NCBI RefSeq assembly: GCF_022024235.1
Contig: NZ_CP091799.1
Coordinates: 846,001-910,000 of the forward strand
From: Segatella baroniae B14
GTDB lineage: Bacteria; Bacteroidota; Bacteroidia; Bacteroidales; Bacteroidaceae
Reading direction: 5' to 3'
Length of the DNA stretch: 64,000 nt
Positions 46,601 to 56,789 of the stretch are shown here, in pieces. Every line of letters begins with the position of its first letter. Positions within the stretch are counted from its first letter, which is position 1. The notes under the pieces are model-generated. The model worked only from the letters and a program-made list of their open reading frames with translations. It was not told the origin of the DNA and did no database searches. A program made the position numbers and the translations under genes.

Positions 46601-47856
46601 AACACATCTTTGAACATTTGTACATAATTTTGTCCAGAACCACGAAGCGTCTCTATATTTGTCGGACGCAGCGAAAACTTAACTCGGAATTGCTTATCCG
46701 CGTTTGTAAAGACATATTTTTCAGATGGAGTCAGCTCATTATAGTTAGTCCAGATTGGCAGGATCTGCCATGGGGTATCCACAATATCCCTTGATTCCTC
46801 CCTGTCAAAGCGGAAGGAGAAATCACCTGTTTGCAAATATACGTAATTATTGTCAAGGAAAACGGTTTTAAACCCAATTCCTTTATATCCAATAGTTTCT
46901 TTATTATCAGTTTTTTCCTTGTCGTTTATACTACAAATAGCTGCAATGTTACGCTCATTAAAGACAGCTCCGGAATGCATAAATACAAGAGAATCGCGGG
47001 TGATATGAAACTCCACATTTACTTTTTCAATAGTATTATTTGCTTTATATGGATAGTCATTAGCATTCTGTAGTAACTCATAAATGAAGATTTCCTTTCC
47101 GCTTGCAGTCAACTGATTTTTAAGAGTATCGAGCATCTTGACTATCTTTTGGCCAGCACCAGCCGGGTATCCCATAATATCATCTTTGAGACGTTTAATG
47201 AGCTCAAATGCTGAGATTTCCTTAATTGGCTTGGACTCATCTACTTTGAAGTAATAAATGTATTCTTCCTTATTAGCTCCATTAAGAACCCACGAAAACT
47301 CATAGTATTTCCCGTCTTCAGGTTTCTTTGTCTTGGGATGATATACTATAGGCTGTTGGTCTTTTCCATTTTGAAGTATCAATTTTGAAAAATCTGAGCG
47401 TCTAATATCTCGAATGGTGAAACTTCCATCTTTATTCTCTGTAAACAGACCTATAAACTGATTGTTGCGCAAACGGAGATTGCGTTTGAAAAAAGACTCC
47501 TCTGTTTTATCAAAGGATTTAACTTCTTTCACAACAACATTCTTTATGCGAACAATTTGAAGTTTATACGCGTGTTTGTCACTCCTTAATAAAGGCAACA
47601 TGACAAAACATGTAAATGCGCAATGTCCTTCTTTGACATAATCATTATACTTTTGTGGAACATATAATGACTGAGGACAGAGACCGTTGTTTTCGCCATC
47701 AATTGTTATGTTTGTAATTTTGCCACAAAACTTGTCTTTCAGCTCATTCGGGATATAATAATCAAATATACCCATGAACTTGGCATCGTAGAAAAACTTC
47801 TTGACGTCTTCATCAGTTGCCTTTAACAGGTCATGTTTACTATTATATTTTGCCAT
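40684..47856 (-). CDS. giant sacsin/HSP90-like GHKL ATPase protein
   Basis: 2,390 residues. A 230-residue N-terminal part precedes a GHKL ATPase of the sacsin type: N-box ELLQNAND (260-267), FMHSGAVFNERN with ICSINDKEKTDNKET, then GYKGIGFK (323-330). About 1,600 residues of mixed helix and strand follow, without a domain I recognise. Residues 2029-2175 are a low-complexity linker. The last 215 residues form a folded domain (KYVHRCSARGGILHISPSIW, then CVFVGAKVNEFFYIHNKKEL). Sacsin-like proteins are found in some bacterial defence loci, but not in known DISARM. Probably the scaffold or sensor of this system. It begins 11 bases after the methyltransferase stop. Confidence 0.85.
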   Translation of the reverse strand: MAKYNSKHDLLKATDEDVKKFFYDAKFMGIFDYYIPNELKDKFCGKITNITIDGENNGLCPQSLYVPQKYNDYVKEGHCAFTCFVMLPLLRSDKHAYKLQIVRIKNVVVKEVKSFDKTEESFFKRNLRLRNNQFIGLFTENKDGSFTIRDIRRSDFSKLILQNGKDQQPIVYHPKTKKPEDGKYYEFSWVLNGANKEEYIYYFKVDESKPIKEISAFELIKRLKDDIMGYPAGAGQKIVKMLDTLKNQLTASGKEIFIYELLQNANDYPYKANNTIEKVNVEFHITRDSLVFMHSGAVFNERNIAAICSINDKEKTDNKETIGYKGIGFKTVFLDNNYVYLQTGDFSFRFDREESRDIVDTPWQILPIWTNYNELTPSEKYVFTNADKQFRVKFSLRPTNIETLRGSGQNYVQMFKDVFKNERVILFIPNLSSVKVFFNESDEPLVCNCDNEHWQVNHFSDDVSPEITKSINLDIDKQEDVGALKIPTKYYDFTKTKVSFACEIDGVQLKEVEDTLVYCYLPTKAKWGFKFLMNTDMIPTGPRDDVVIDFEDQININAEISEIAGKKFFDWIKCLCDMKKYKLNSIFNLIPVFDTCIKEHGKYKGLIERFKIGFDSKIKDETLIPIATDEYAKVCDTILDETSLMSAGIMSDADFIKFTGFTSSLPMMILRSDREFKSFLRRYLKQLECEKNIWDFDDLKEICSNQHFQEWIANQDNNNKFLAFLLKKDKLKDFLDEKIFIAEGSGKLHAANELFYNIDLYLHDIQPFADKFNYLSLATRTFFKDNASWDEAIKGAFAEFNCSSFVNEVLLSKDNIEATKNKLKIKSTSVHFYNFMATYVGFSTSYLNLPFIDENDTVIDNFKDKFVFLPAPNGHEVCSSQWLNSISISFLSDKYSETTRKYFSSHFGVKTFSDSVIINEIVLSDDYIDVLVSAINNEITVNMNFIEYLFTHKDDIQGIEIGTGEEKTINYKRFTDYGLFFINGNKEQKYLKSSDESAFVAIKKEYLDYGWFDKSWAYSISNQYSSQKNQIELKEFDAFLKKFFGLSDMNDVRFKNLAKNHVEEISKTIGADDKLNLSFWTFLSKFQWTDNSKDIEVFKSLPVMDIDGNFITGITNYTNLYYYENELSEICNSNWMTSGLITILSPQYDSISNVSALFNLFGFKIYEPQKFAAFFEDVIVNQDIPESIPLKVSSTSYNVTLDTEEKCMNFHLFMSKKYTLLNDIDKALLKGTPVYVYGRQKKRRLEIGRGLYILSDDKFGVLEQCSACLLPEIDALDSSYVNEDSLPYWKDVMGCVTIDDEILCQWIEQNSEVISQTLQLTNQNISFWTWLFDSGISSQSKIGRLKSLPIIIFTARDANNKEENLSFASLSKAEVYMSNSFMGQAQIEDFARKHGKTNFVSSLYIRKTDSIENWRRFFKNLGVKDDVKDVIYSIIMNDLPTLQDRRFPWVLVDQYSKELAEEEKFKEMAPKLIQLQVETTTAGVFVPIEKALRITVDNYSTKEPFKMVKLDGEISRDYYEDENVKNLINKIAEEAKTKKIAELQQWLDAKVDKYLLLQDSVSTDDFKEIHFAFIKELLNHTDYGISKIRNIKLFDRNNKLYGSEDLYLGSKYECKCDFERFGIVKNYVSDEYLKYGKAKDCTYLLRTLIGCQDRFKEVDINSLTSREFSIYFWCKYVGSKDITIISAINALIKEGKFNNIACIPSESEKMKKACELYSSSLADYMKYIPNYQEKIIDKKMQFTEPLIELCKQCLESLTISDIIAFLINSKPKNRNRTNVLQWLIDDKSEDKNTWLTTYITHEKALWLNGQGGPTHVAQLLAIDPGNCSQAYIFRSSPRVIDLSYFPQGHEIEVCNLLSIPIFSDEDLVPKPVTTPDSSQTLKVSKEIIRRLLLVIAYRYGYEWNDVFSKMKQKVLDAKYMLCESISYGYEDLSIDNEDFYFDSNNKVFYYVDSWQDKKVYESFVSKLCLYLDMDLDYRECKGKLDENFKDKKVANYLNQNCKYLYQDEEFVSVIKQYWNDIVPFLDIKVVEEPEIDDDEVVEEIKQEKYYDEELKVEQQEEQQEVSEQQEEQSSEDSQTDSTQKNSQSADSSKTTSSNNANSTSHSEQPTESTSENDESQKTAEEQKTATDSKATERKESTENKQSESKKSESKDSGSNSSRQSSSSSQRQRTSNYEPKTPTEEEIRRFKNQSSTKTFPTEDMQDNEYEALNKILGEGLSPEDIVTENYLAQLRFWNSLKENDMAPADITLEDFVRDNKDGDYELTNGKYVHRCSARGGILHISPSIWNMVTDDRCIICVFVGAKVNEFFYIHNKKELLDWIAEDAIVIKLTGSEKVEAVNRLYSEILMDKGTAYTLIRVAYNESYNSLFSDIESNDFNQKDINDDDYGD
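41332..41772 (-). repeat. low-complexity Ser/Glu/Gln/Thr-rich linker within the sacsin-like gene
   Basis: Encodes residues 2029-2175: first Glu/Asp/Gln-rich (EQQEEQQEVSEQQEEQ), then Ser/Thr/Lys/Glu-rich (KQSESKKSESKDSGS). It is the only such stretch in the operon and joins the large body to the C-terminal domain. Expected to be disordered, and a candidate for length variation between strains. Confidence 0.85.
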
Positions 47857-47867
47857 AGTTGCTTCTG

Positions 47868-50800
47868 TTATTCGTTAAATATCTTTTCGAAATGTGCCCA
47901 GGCGGTGCGGTAGTCGGCTATGCGGTCGCAGCGGGTGTATGGTGCTACGAAGGTTTGTTGCTGACCTCCGTAGAGTTCGCTCTTGGCAGGGTCAATGGTG
48001 TGGGTATGAGTAGGCGATGTACCTGCATAGGTATTTTCGTCTATCTGTTCACCACGAATATCTTCCCAGCCGAGCATACTGGTCTTAGCATTGCGTTTGC
48101 GGTCGAGACCTACTCCAGTTAGACCCTTTGAACAAGTGAAGACAATCTTACCTTCAGCATCATACCAGGTGTCGTTCTCGTTCTGCTGGAGCACGGGGAA
48201 CTGGATGGTATAAATCATCTCCAAGTCCTGTAGGCTTAATCCAAGAGCCATTGCTGCTATCACATCTATCTCTACCAATGCTTGGCGACGCTCAAAGTAA
48301 TTACGCAATGGTGTGCCCCATTGCCACTGCTCTGTCAATAAAGCAAATGATTTGAGACGGTTATCCTCAATGCTCCAAGATTCTTGCTTATACTCTTTTT
48401 TCCACATCTCTTCCCAAAGGTCTGCATAATGCTTGGTAAGACAGTTGAGGAGAAGAGTTCGAGAGAAGAGCGCCGGCTTGAACTTGTCGGAGATGCCGAG
48501 GGGGAAGGAGGCAAGTCGCGAAGGGATAATACTGCTTGATCCAATGGCTTTCATATAAAAGTCATAAGGTAAGGAAGCACACATTCCCGTTAATTCCGTC
48601 AAATGCTCCTTGTCTTTAAATGCAATTGAAATGACAGCATGTACATGAGATGTCTTGGGAGGAATAATAGACCCCGCAAGTGTCCTCTCTGATGAAGGCC
48701 CTACCATAGCACTAAACACCAATTTGTAATAATCAATCCAATTATCATAAAGTGGTTTGCCCTCGGAATCCTGTCCTATTTGAAAGCCGTTTACCATTGA
48801 AACATACACTTTGGTTGGTAAAAGAGGCTTGTAATTGGAGCGAGGAGTATAGTCTGCATCCAAGTCAGACAATGATATGGGGTCATAATCAGAATTCAGC
48901 TTACATACAGCCCTTGGATTTTTATAATATGGATTACTTACAAAGAAATGAGGTCCACTATATATCATTTCATAGTTCTCCATATTGGGGTATCTGGTAT
49001 TTCTTTCCATAACACCCTTCTCAACTGCTGTATTCTCACGAAGGCCATCTCCAATAAGATACTCGAAATCTCCAGCTTTTGTACTTACTGTTGTAAACTT
49101 GCTGAGTACATTGATGATTTCGGAAGAATGAACACTGACTAGTTTTGTAGTTGGCCAAAGATCCTCATTCCCTTCAAATGTCGCAGCAAGGACACGCAGT
49201 TCCTTCTCCGTGAAATGAACAATTCGACTCTTGTGAGACTCTGTACTCCAGTTACCATTAGCATCTTTTATTCCTCCACACAAGCCATGTCCGTCATGAG
49301 CGTAGCATCCGTCAATTGTATTCGGGTGGAATAAATTGTGAATAGAATCAAACGACACCGATGTATTTGAACCACTATAAATATGACAACCATATTTAGT
49401 ATGATGATCAACTTCGGCAAATAGTGTCAATTCATTTTGATATTGGAAATGAAACTTCAAACGACGATAAACCTCTTCACGGAGTGTCTGTGCATTTGGA
49501 TCATCATAGATACCATCGGGATGCAACATCCCCATGAAACCGCCCTCGTTCAATAAGGCGAATCCATTTGCCAATACACATTTGTATAAATTGTTCTTCT
49601 GATTCACCAGAATAGGATAAGAGCAATATGCATTCATGAATTCAATCGTACATGTTGTGCTTGTCTCTTCTGTATTGTATAAATCAGCCAAAGCCGGACA
49701 TTCCTCGAAGAACTTATCTTTATATTTAAGCTTAATATCAGCAGCTTTAATATTACGAATAGCAACCTCAGGATATTTCTCGGACATTATACCTTGAATA
49801 TCAACCTCCATTTTTAGCCAAGGGGGATTACCGCAGATAATATCAAATCCATCACGAAGCCAGAACACTTCGATGAACTCCAGCATCGGGTGGAAGAAAC
49901 GGTAACGCTCTGACAATCGACAGACTATCTTTAGGCGCAGAGGATCCTCATCGGAGAACAATGAAGTTTTGCCCTGAGCTTCGGTGAGCATCTCTTCCTG
50001 TGTTTTGGCAACAATCTGAGCTTCATCCTCAGAAATGCGACTGAACTCAGGTTCTTCTTCACATACCTTATCTGCACGCTCCAAGGCTTGACGGGTACGA
50101 TTATCAAGTTTGTCGTTATCTACATCAAGCAGTGCCTCTATATCTGCCCAATATTCCTCACGGGTAGGAAGACTATCAGCATCCTTGTACTCCCAGAACC
50201 ACAAAGAGCACCAGTAATCCATCGCCAGTTTTAACTTGCGATAAGCATTGTTATGTCCATAACGTGTATCGAAAAGCTGCTGCTTACGAGCATAGCTCTC
50301 TGCCTGTTCCTCTTCTTTGAAGAGCGAATCTGAGCCAGAATGATCAATTCCATCCCATATTTCACGGCGGTTATTTGTATATTTCTCGATAGAAATCTGA
50401 TCGGTGTAATAATCCTTCAAGAGAATATCTATCTTAGCTGACAGACGTTGAAGTGTTTGGAACTCATACGCACCGATAGGTTCTATCCAGTTTTTGAGTA
50501 TGGCAGCCATACGCTTCTCAGCAACAGTGTTTGCCTGCTTCTGCTCCTTAATACTGCGTACACCAAGCATATTGGCATCGGGCAGCAGGAAGTGATAGAC
50601 ATCATTAATGGAACGGTTCACACGATTTGAGAAGAACTTTACCTTATGTGGAGCCTTCTCCCACCACTTGTTAGGCTTCAGTTTCGCACCGTAACGCTCA
50701 GAAATGCCATAGAACTCGTTCTTGCTATACACCTTCAGCCATGCGCCAATAACAGCATTACCCACACAGATACGGTTGGCAAAGAATGGTGTTTCCATAT

Positions 50801-52829
50801 CCTTATGGATAACATTCAGCCAAAGCGACAATTTGCCCAACTCGATAGCAGTTGGATTCAAGTCCACACCATACACATTATGTGTAGCGATGTAAGCCTT
50901 CACCTTTTGAAGCTCGTCGCGATAGTGGTCTGGCTGTATGCGCCAATTATTAAGGCCATTCTCACGCTGTTGGCGCTGCTGATGGAATAAATATGCCTCT
51001 GCCAGTTGGTTTATGACCTCATTCTGGAATGCAGCAGCACCCATTGCAGGCTCCAATATCTTCAAATCAAGTAACTCTGTTGCCTTACGCTTATTAGCAG
51101 CAACATCATCAATGATAGATTTTAATGTGTACTTTACCGTACTGCGTGTCAAGACTTCAGGCGTGTAGTAACTGGCAGACTTCTGGCGGTCACGACCATT
51201 CAAGCGATAGACGAAGGTTCCTTGGGGCAGAATGATTGGGGCTCCAGTTTCGTTGTCGGTCAATACCTCACTGATATCAAAGTCACTCATACGGCTATAA
51301 GGTACGAGGAAAGTGCCATCAGAAGGATCATTTGCCTTATGAACCTCGATATAGTCTTCCTCGGCATAGAAGCCACGGAATGCAAGCAGGCTCTCATAAA
51401 CACTACCCAATTGGTTCACTCCCAGATTAGCATAGCTGATACGGCCACAATAGTTTTTCTTCTTTGAGAGCGAAAGAGCCTTGATAATCTCCTGCCACTT
51501 GATATTACGAATTCTGACATTGGCAAGATGATGAAGGTTTTTATCGTTGAAAAGCGGTGAGTCGATAGGACGAACTCGGAAACTCTTATTGTTAGTGGTA
51601 TCGGTAGCATGATGTCCATTGGAAAGAAGCGAGAACAAATGGTGTATGCTATCGTCGAAGAAATAGCCTTCACGACTTGCCTGCGAGTTCAGACGCATCA
51701 TCTCCAGGTCACGAAGCGACTCCAGAGAATAACCTAACTTATACACCTCGTCACCAACGGGAAGTATTTCCAATTCTTCACGACTCTCAGCATAGAAGAG
51801 GAAAAGCAGACGATAAATGATGGTAAGACAGTCGTCCTTCACCTCTGCCTCGAAAGTATCATCCGTATAGTCGCTGACAGGTATGTTGTTATTCTGTTTC
51901 CAATAATACAAAGCCTCATTGGCCAATGTCTCTACAGCAAAGATTACACCTTCCTTCAGGTCTTTCGTCACCTCGTAGGCATTCTTGTAACTTTCTTCGA
52001 TGAGACTGTCCATGAGAACAGTCTGCCCATCTGCAGCAAGAGTCTCTTTACAGCATAGAAGGTGGAAAAGAGCATAATGTAAACGATAAGCCTTAATCTG
52101 TGCCTGGAAATAAAGGTCGTCGAGTGAGAACTGCAGGTATGAGCCACGAGCCCACTTGTCATGATCAAACAAGAAGACTACGTTACCTGCAAGCATCAAG
52201 ATATAGTGTGGACGACGTTCCTCAGGCATAAGGAATATCTGAGTGATGGCCTTGTTTATAACAGCCGGAGAGAAGTGATAACGCTCACGGTCAAGGTACT
52301 TTGCAGGAATGACCTGACGCCACTGCCCCGCATTGTAACGCTGGTGATTAGAAGTTGTATCACCCTCATACTGCTGCTTAAAAAGTCCATCTGGCTCCAC
52401 ATCATTGATGGTGATTAGGTTCTGCATCTCCATGATAAGCATAGAGACCTGATTGCCACTACGAATGATATGGCGGACTGGGATAATCTCAGAAGGAGAA
52501 TCGTTAGTACCCTCCTTAACTACATAAGGCTCCTCGTAAGCATGATCAGTATTGTAGCCAAGCTTACGAAGTAATGTGGTGTGCCAGTCGTGTGTATGCT
52601 TTATTTCATCTTCCTTACGGGCATGACTGTTGATGATGAAGTTCTTGAACTCCTCATACTCACCGCGTATCTGAACATAAGGAGTACACAATTCCTTCAT
52701 TTCGTCAGAACTGCGTCCTGCACAGTTCTGTACCTTATTGATGAAATCGTCAGAGAAGTAACCTGAGGGGAAATAGTCTCCGACATTCTGTATAAAACGA
52801 TATGTTATATTGTCTGCCATAGGAATCAA
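47868..52829 (-). CDS. drmMI: DrmMI-like adenine-specific DNA methyltransferase (Eco57I family)
   Basis: 1,653 residues. The SAM site is [13 protein letters not shown] near 588-600 (DPACGSGAF-like, with Met/Ala for Cys/Ser), then [20 protein letters not shown]. The catalytic motif IV is IICGNPPW near 994-1001, typical of N6-adenine methylases. Long N-terminal and C-terminal regions, the latter probably for target recognition, give a size like DrmMI or PglX. It would mark host DNA so that the helicases spare it. Its start overlaps the stop of the SNF2 helicase by four bases (ATGA). No separate restriction nuclease is visible. Confidence 0.85.
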   Translation of the reverse strand: MIPMADNITYRFIQNVGDYFPSGYFSDDFINKVQNCAGRSSDEMKELCTPYVQIRGEYEEFKNFIINSHARKEDEIKHTHDWHTTLLRKLGYNTDHAYEEPYVVKEGTNDSPSEIIPVRHIIRSGNQVSMLIMEMQNLITINDVEPDGLFKQQYEGDTTSNHQRYNAGQWRQVIPAKYLDRERYHFSPAVINKAITQIFLMPEERRPHYILMLAGNVVFLFDHDKWARGSYLQFSLDDLYFQAQIKAYRLHYALFHLLCCKETLAADGQTVLMDSLIEESYKNAYEVTKDLKEGVIFAVETLANEALYYWKQNNNIPVSDYTDDTFEAEVKDDCLTIIYRLLFLFYAESREELEILPVGDEVYKLGYSLESLRDLEMMRLNSQASREGYFFDDSIHHLFSLLSNGHHATDTTNNKSFRVRPIDSPLFNDKNLHHLANVRIRNIKWQEIIKALSLSKKKNYCGRISYANLGVNQLGSVYESLLAFRGFYAEEDYIEVHKANDPSDGTFLVPYSRMSDFDISEVLTDNETGAPIILPQGTFVYRLNGRDRQKSASYYTPEVLTRSTVKYTLKSIIDDVAANKRKATELLDLKILEPAMGAAAFQNEVINQLAEAYLFHQQRQQRENGLNNWRIQPDHYRDELQKVKAYIATHNVYGVDLNPTAIELGKLSLWLNVIHKDMETPFFANRICVGNAVIGAWLKVYSKNEFYGISERYGAKLKPNKWWEKAPHKVKFFSNRVNRSINDVYHFLLPDANMLGVRSIKEQKQANTVAEKRMAAILKNWIEPIGAYEFQTLQRLSAKIDILLKDYYTDQISIEKYTNNRREIWDGIDHSGSDSLFKEEEQAESYARKQQLFDTRYGHNNAYRKLKLAMDYWCSLWFWEYKDADSLPTREEYWADIEALLDVDNDKLDNRTRQALERADKVCEEEPEFSRISEDEAQIVAKTQEEMLTEAQGKTSLFSDEDPLRLKIVCRLSERYRFFHPMLEFIEVFWLRDGFDIICGNPPWLKMEVDIQGIMSEKYPEVAIRNIKAADIKLKYKDKFFEECPALADLYNTEETSTTCTIEFMNAYCSYPILVNQKNNLYKCVLANGFALLNEGGFMGMLHPDGIYDDPNAQTLREEVYRRLKFHFQYQNELTLFAEVDHHTKYGCHIYSGSNTSVSFDSIHNLFHPNTIDGCYAHDGHGLCGGIKDANGNWSTESHKSRIVHFTEKELRVLAATFEGNEDLWPTTKLVSVHSSEIINVLSKFTTVSTKAGDFEYLIGDGLRENTAVEKGVMERNTRYPNMENYEMIYSGPHFFVSNPYYKNPRAVCKLNSDYDPISLSDLDADYTPRSNYKPLLPTKVYVSMVNGFQIGQDSEGKPLYDNWIDYYKLVFSAMVGPSSERTLAGSIIPPKTSHVHAVISIAFKDKEHLTELTGMCASLPYDFYMKAIGSSSIIPSRLASFPLGISDKFKPALFSRTLLLNCLTKHYADLWEEMWKKEYKQESWSIEDNRLKSFALLTEQWQWGTPLRNYFERRQALVEIDVIAAMALGLSLQDLEMIYTIQFPVLQQNENDTWYDAEGKIVFTCSKGLTGVGLDRKRNAKTSMLGWEDIRGEQIDENTYAGTSPTHTHTIDPAKSELYGGQQQTFVAPYTRCDRIADYRTAWAHFEKIFNE

Positions 52830-55624
52830 AGATTATGGAATACTGCGAGAAGTCGCATGTATGGGTCTGCATTATCGAGCGAGAAGAGGTCCTGATAGAA
52901 CTGACTTGACTGGTCAGTAATCTTCTGAATCTCTTCTTTCTCTTTTTTATACTGATTGGTACGAGTAATGGCAATATCTTCATCAGGGAAGAGAGAATTG
53001 GCAGTATCAGCCCAAACAGCTAACTTCTGCTTATACTCTTTCAGTTGTTTCTCCATTGCATCGCTAACCTTGTTCTGGGCATCGTACATGTAATTAACCA
53101 GTCCCATTTCAATTGCTTGTTGGAGGTTCTGTTGTAAGATGGCTATATCATCAGCAGATGCGCCAGACATAAATTTAGAACTTATGCTGTATTTCGTAGT
53201 AAAATCATGGAAAGACATTGGCATCTCCTTGAGTTGACCATCCGCATTGAGTGGCACTACGAAGAACTTACTCACAAGGTTCTGCCCCAATCCATTACCA
53301 TGACTGCCATAGAAAAGATAATAGCTCATGCCCTGTGGCAGTTCGTTGTAACGGACAGCCATAGCTTGGGTCTTTGGTAGTGAGGCTGTGAACTTGGTCA
53401 GTAGATACTGCACGATTGGATGCAAATCATAAAGTGGAAGGAATTTGCTCCATTCACTATCAATACTCTTGCGTGAATCGGCAATAGATTTGTTAAGCCA
53501 AGCCTTATCGGTAGCCATACGGAAGATATTATCCTTAGGGAACGCCTCACGTGGAATGTCATAAAGTACCTCACGAAGTTCTTCGTTGCACTTTACTTCA
53601 ACAAAAGGAACAGTCGCATCGTTCCTATGCATTACGATGTCACCATGATTGACACTACCGATTGCCTCCAGCTCATCGAAAAGATCCTTATAGAAACTGA
53701 GGTCATCTTCATATAGTGAGAAGCGTTGCTCGAAAATCTTATCAGACAGACGTTCCGTTGCAGGAGTCTTGGCAACATCTTTCTTAAATCCCATTGGACG
53801 GCGACGACGTTGGGGCTCTGGTTCGAGCACGTCTGTGTCAGTCTTGCCTTGAAGCATATCACCGATAGCCTTTTCCTCTTTTTGCACATTGTACAATTCC
53901 ATAACACTCATGGCATCGCCAAGAGTATCGTGGACTTCCTGCTCTTTATCACGCAGTTTATCAATGATACGGAAGTCCGTTTTCAGATCCTGGCGATTAC
54001 TTTTGGCCACAAGATAATAGATAACAGGTGTCTGCTTCTGTCCATAACGATCAATACGTCCATTACGCTGTTCAAGAGTGATGAGACTCCAAGGTATGTC
54101 ATAGTTGAACATGATGTGACAGAAGTAGTGAAGGTTTACGCCCTGTGAACCTGAATCACTTGATATAAACACACGAATTTTGCTATCTTCTTTGGCAAAA
54201 TCGTTCACCATATCTTCCTGCTCAGTATCGGAAAGCGAACCATCGAAACGCTTCACTTGGTCACTATTGAGATTAAACTCTTTAGTTATGCGCTCTTCGA
54301 GGTATTTCATTGTAGCAATACGCTCGGTGAAGATGACGATACGCTCCTGTTTGTTTTGTTTCCAAATCTCTTGTAATTTCAGTTTGAGAGCATCATAACG
54401 TGAGTCCTGACTGAAGTCAACAAGTGTGCGAACATCTGTAATGAGGCTCTCCAAATCGCTGCTATCATCCTTTTTCTGACGTTCTTCCAAAGTAAGAAGT
54501 GCAGCCTTTGGTGATGAAAGGAAACTCTTAAAGACGGTAAGAGCAAAGAGTGGATCGTTAGTACTGCTGTTGCTCAGATTGATAAACTTTGCATGCTGCA
54601 TACTAAGGATTTCTTCTTCCTGTGGTGTCAGGTTTACGTCGATAGGTATAACCTTACGTTCTTGGAATTGACTACGGATGCGAGCATCTGAGATGTCATT
54701 CTTAAAACGTCGGACATAATATGGCATCACGTCTTCCTTAGTATATTCTCCATTGCGAGGAATAGAAATAGGTTCCAACATTCGCATGAGATTGGCAAAC
54801 GATTCTGCAGAACCATTATGTGGAGTAGCAGAAGTAAGAATCATAGAATCACACTTCTGGGCGAGGAACTGGGCAAGATCTCCACGAAGGCTGTCTTCAT
54901 TGGCAACCTTGTGACACTCATCAATGACTATGATGTCCCAATGAGTTTTCTCCAACCAGGCACGGAAACGACCATTGTTCTTTAACGTATCGATGGAGAT
55001 GATGGTCTTATCGTAATAGTCGAATGGATTCTTGTTGAGAGGTATTTCGTTTTGAATCTTAGCGACACCTACACTATCAAGTCGTACGAGTGGAATAGCA
55101 AAGCGGTTCCATATTTCCTCTTGGAACTGAGCGAGAATACTCTTAAGAGCGCATACCAAAATTCGTTTGCCACGACCACGACGTATCATCTCAGACAGGA
55201 AGATACCGACTTCTATTGTCTTTCCAAGACCAACACCATCTGCGATAAGCAAACGAGGACGTGGCAACTCAAACGCTTTCAATGTAGGAGTCATCTGATA
55301 CTCTGCCACATCAAAGGCACCATTTTGTGCGATGGTAATCTTATTCGAGAAATAGGCATTGCTACGAAGAGCAGTTTCAATCAAAAGACGTGTTTTACGC
55401 CAGCGAGGGTCATTGTCGCTCACCAATGTAGCATTGGAAGGACAGACAATCTCTATATTATCATCCAAATCAGTATCGAAGATAAAACTATGATTTCGTA
55501 CCAATTCACTTATACCCTTTGCATAAAGCAAGTGAGCGCCATTATGATTACGCTCGACTCGTGTTATCAAGAAATCTTCACCACGAACGGTTATACGTTG
55601 ACCAGGAGAATAGTTTACTGCCAT
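52826..55624 (-). CDS. drmD: DrmD-like SNF2-family helicase
   Basis: 932 residues. SNF2/RapA-type motor: [15 protein letters not shown] (Walker A, 130-136), IDECHKVA (motif II is DECH, 235-238), [10 protein letters not shown], and the second RecA part [13 protein letters not shown] with [16 protein letters not shown]2 helicase directly before an adenine methylase is the class 1 DISARM order (drmD, drmMI). It is probably an ATP-driven translocase on double-stranded DNA. It follows the XRE gene after 109 bases and starts the run of six tightly packed large genes. Confidence 0.88.
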   Translation of the reverse strand: MAVNYSPGQRITVRGEDFLITRVERNHNGAHLLYAKGISELVRNHSFIFDTDLDDNIEIVCPSNATLVSDNDPRWRKTRLLIETALRSNAYFSNKITIAQNGAFDVAEYQMTPTLKAFELPRPRLLIADGVGLGKTIEVGIFLSEMIRRGRGKRILVCALKSILAQFQEEIWNRFAIPLVRLDSVGVAKIQNEIPLNKNPFDYYDKTIISIDTLKNNGRFRAWLEKTHWDIIVIDECHKVANEDSLRGDLAQFLAQKCDSMILTSATPHNGSAESFANLMRMLEPISIPRNGEYTKEDVMPYYVRRFKNDISDARIRSQFQERKVIPIDVNLTPQEEEILSMQHAKFINLSNSSTNDPLFALTVFKSFLSSPKAALLTLEERQKKDDSSDLESLITDVRTLVDFSQDSRYDALKLKLQEIWKQNKQERIVIFTERIATMKYLEERITKEFNLNSDQVKRFDGSLSDTEQEDMVNDFAKEDSKIRVFISSDSGSQGVNLHYFCHIMFNYDIPWSLITLEQRNGRIDRYGQKQTPVIYYLVAKSNRQDLKTDFRIIDKLRDKEQEVHDTLGDAMSVMELYNVQKEEKAIGDMLQGKTDTDVLEPEPQRRRRPMGFKKDVAKTPATERLSDKIFEQRFSLYEDDLSFYKDLFDELEAIGSVNHGDIVMHRNDATVPFVEVKCNEELREVLYDIPREAFPKDNIFRMATDKAWLNKSIADSRKSIDSEWSKFLPLYDLHPIVQYLLTKFTASLPKTQAMAVRYNELPQGMSYYLFYGSHGNGLGQNLVSKFFVVPLNADGQLKEMPMSFHDFTTKYSISSKFMSGASADDIAILQQNLQQAIEMGLVNYMYDAQNKVSDAMEKQLKEYKQKLAVWADTANSLFPDEDIAITRTNQYKKEKEEIQKITDQSSQFYQDLFSLDNADPYMRLLAVFHNL

Positions 55625-55733
55625 ATACCAATATTTAATTCATATCCAAGATTGCTTGAATACGACATTTATGAAATGTAACAAGGGAGAAGAACACATA
55701 TTCATCAGAATAAATCCATGGTTCTGTATTATC

Positions 55734-55961
55734 TTACTCCTTTTTGTCTATTTCTGGCAAAGCTTCAAAGCGAACAAGGTCATTCAAGTCCACTTCAAGT
55801 ACCTTTGCAATCTGCATCATTGTCTCTAATGTAGGTTGTGCCACATTTGTACACCACTTACTGACTGTCGCAGGATCTTTGCCTACTTGTTCGGATAACC
55901 ACTTATTGGTTTTCCCCTTTTCTGCAAGCATCACTTTGATGCGATTAATCTTGCGTTCCAT
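55734..55961 (-). CDS. XRE-family transcriptional regulator leading the defence operon
   Basis: 75 residues from the ATG at 55961 (MERKINRIKV); a GTG at 55967 would add two. HTH_3 domain: MLAEKGKTNKWLSEQVGKD, PATVSKWCTNVAQPTLETMM, then VLEVDLNDLV. Small XRE proteins of this type usually act as dimeric repressors at their own promoter. It lies at the head of the minus-strand operon and divergent from the broken helicase gene, so it may control both. Confidence 0.88.
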   Translation of the reverse strand: MERKINRIKVMLAEKGKTNKWLSEQVGKDPATVSKWCTNVAQPTLETMMQIAKVLEVDLNDLVRFEALPEIDKKE

Positions 55962-55987
55962 ATTCACATATTTAGTTATTCAACACG

Positions 55988-55995
55988 CAAAAATA
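55988..55995 (-). promoter_or_regulatory. -7 element of the defence operon
   Basis: TATTTTTG on the minus strand, 27 bases upstream of the XRE start. It is part of TTATTATTTTTGC, a string of 13 bases also found on the plus strand at the divergent promoter (56197-56210). The -33 is poor (CAAA on the plus strand, 23 bases away). Confidence 0.55.
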
Positions 55996-56201
55996 ATAAA
56001 ATTGTCCGAATTCCATGTCAAAATACATAAAAAACTATCAAAAGTTATCGTTTTTATTGCGTTTTTTGCAATTATTCGTGATTTCTCATATTTTTTGGGA
56101 GTATTAAGAGCCAAGCAATCCTCATGATCGCGAAACAAACAATATTAGATAATAATAAAAATATTTTCAAACTTGTACCATGATTTGAGACTACACGTTA
56201 T

Positions 56202-56209
56202 TATTTTTG
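56202..56209 (+). promoter_or_regulatory. -7 element of the broken helicase gene
   Basis: TATTTTTG lies 20 bases before the ATG at 56229. The surrounding 13-base string is the same as at the divergent XRE promoter. The -33 spacing is not ideal (TTTG 14 bases upstream). Confidence 0.5.
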
Positions 56210-56228
56210 CACGTAAAATAGAATAATA

Positions 56229-56576
56229 ATGTCTATTACATACAAAGAACAACTAAGTGAGCACGTTGAAGGAATCTTCAAGAAATATGCTACGCCGGGT
56301 CTTCACATCTGCGACATTGCCACAGGTGGTGGAAAGTCGTACACTATTGGCAAACTGACTTGTGAATTCTATCCCAAAGAGTTTGATCGCATTATAATCT
56401 TATGTGTCCAAAACAAGTTGGTAGATAGCATGAATAGAGAAATAGACCGTTTTATCAATGGGGGGAATAGCCAGATTTCTCCTATTGACAAAATGGTAAT
56501 TGAAAATAACCCTGAAGTCATAATCAAGGTAGTTAATAATGGCTCATTTCAACGCTTATGCTATCAAACTATTTAA
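56229..56576 (+). pseudogene. broken SF2 helicase gene, N-terminal part (motif I)
   Basis: 115 codons: CDIATGGGKSYTIGKL has motif I (TGGGKS), and IIILCVQNKLVDSMNREI is motif Ia. The frame stops at 56576, soon after NNGSFQRLCYQTI. What follows in the family (a helical part and motif II) is found 3.5 kb away at 60012-60659. The gene is therefore taken to have been interrupted. It is divergent from the XRE gene and has a promoter, so a short peptide may still be made. Confidence 0.75.
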
Positions 56577-56789
56577 TTCCATTTTAAATGACTTTCCAAT
56601 AATATGGCTCCTATACATTACCTTGCAAATGTACACATTTTATTGAGAAGATGGCATAAAATCATTGTTTCGTACATAATTTAAGCAAATTTTATCTAAA
56701 AACACACCTATGTAACACTAAAAGTAGCGACAATTGAAATTTTTTGAGTACCTTTACAACGCATAGTGGGCGAAATCAGCTTTGCCGTA

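Noticed and set aside
29378..55961. BREX system
   Set aside because: The large methylase resembles PglX in size, but no PglZ, BrxC or BrxL protein is present; the SNF2 helicase directly before the methylase and the DUF1998 helicase fit DISARM better.
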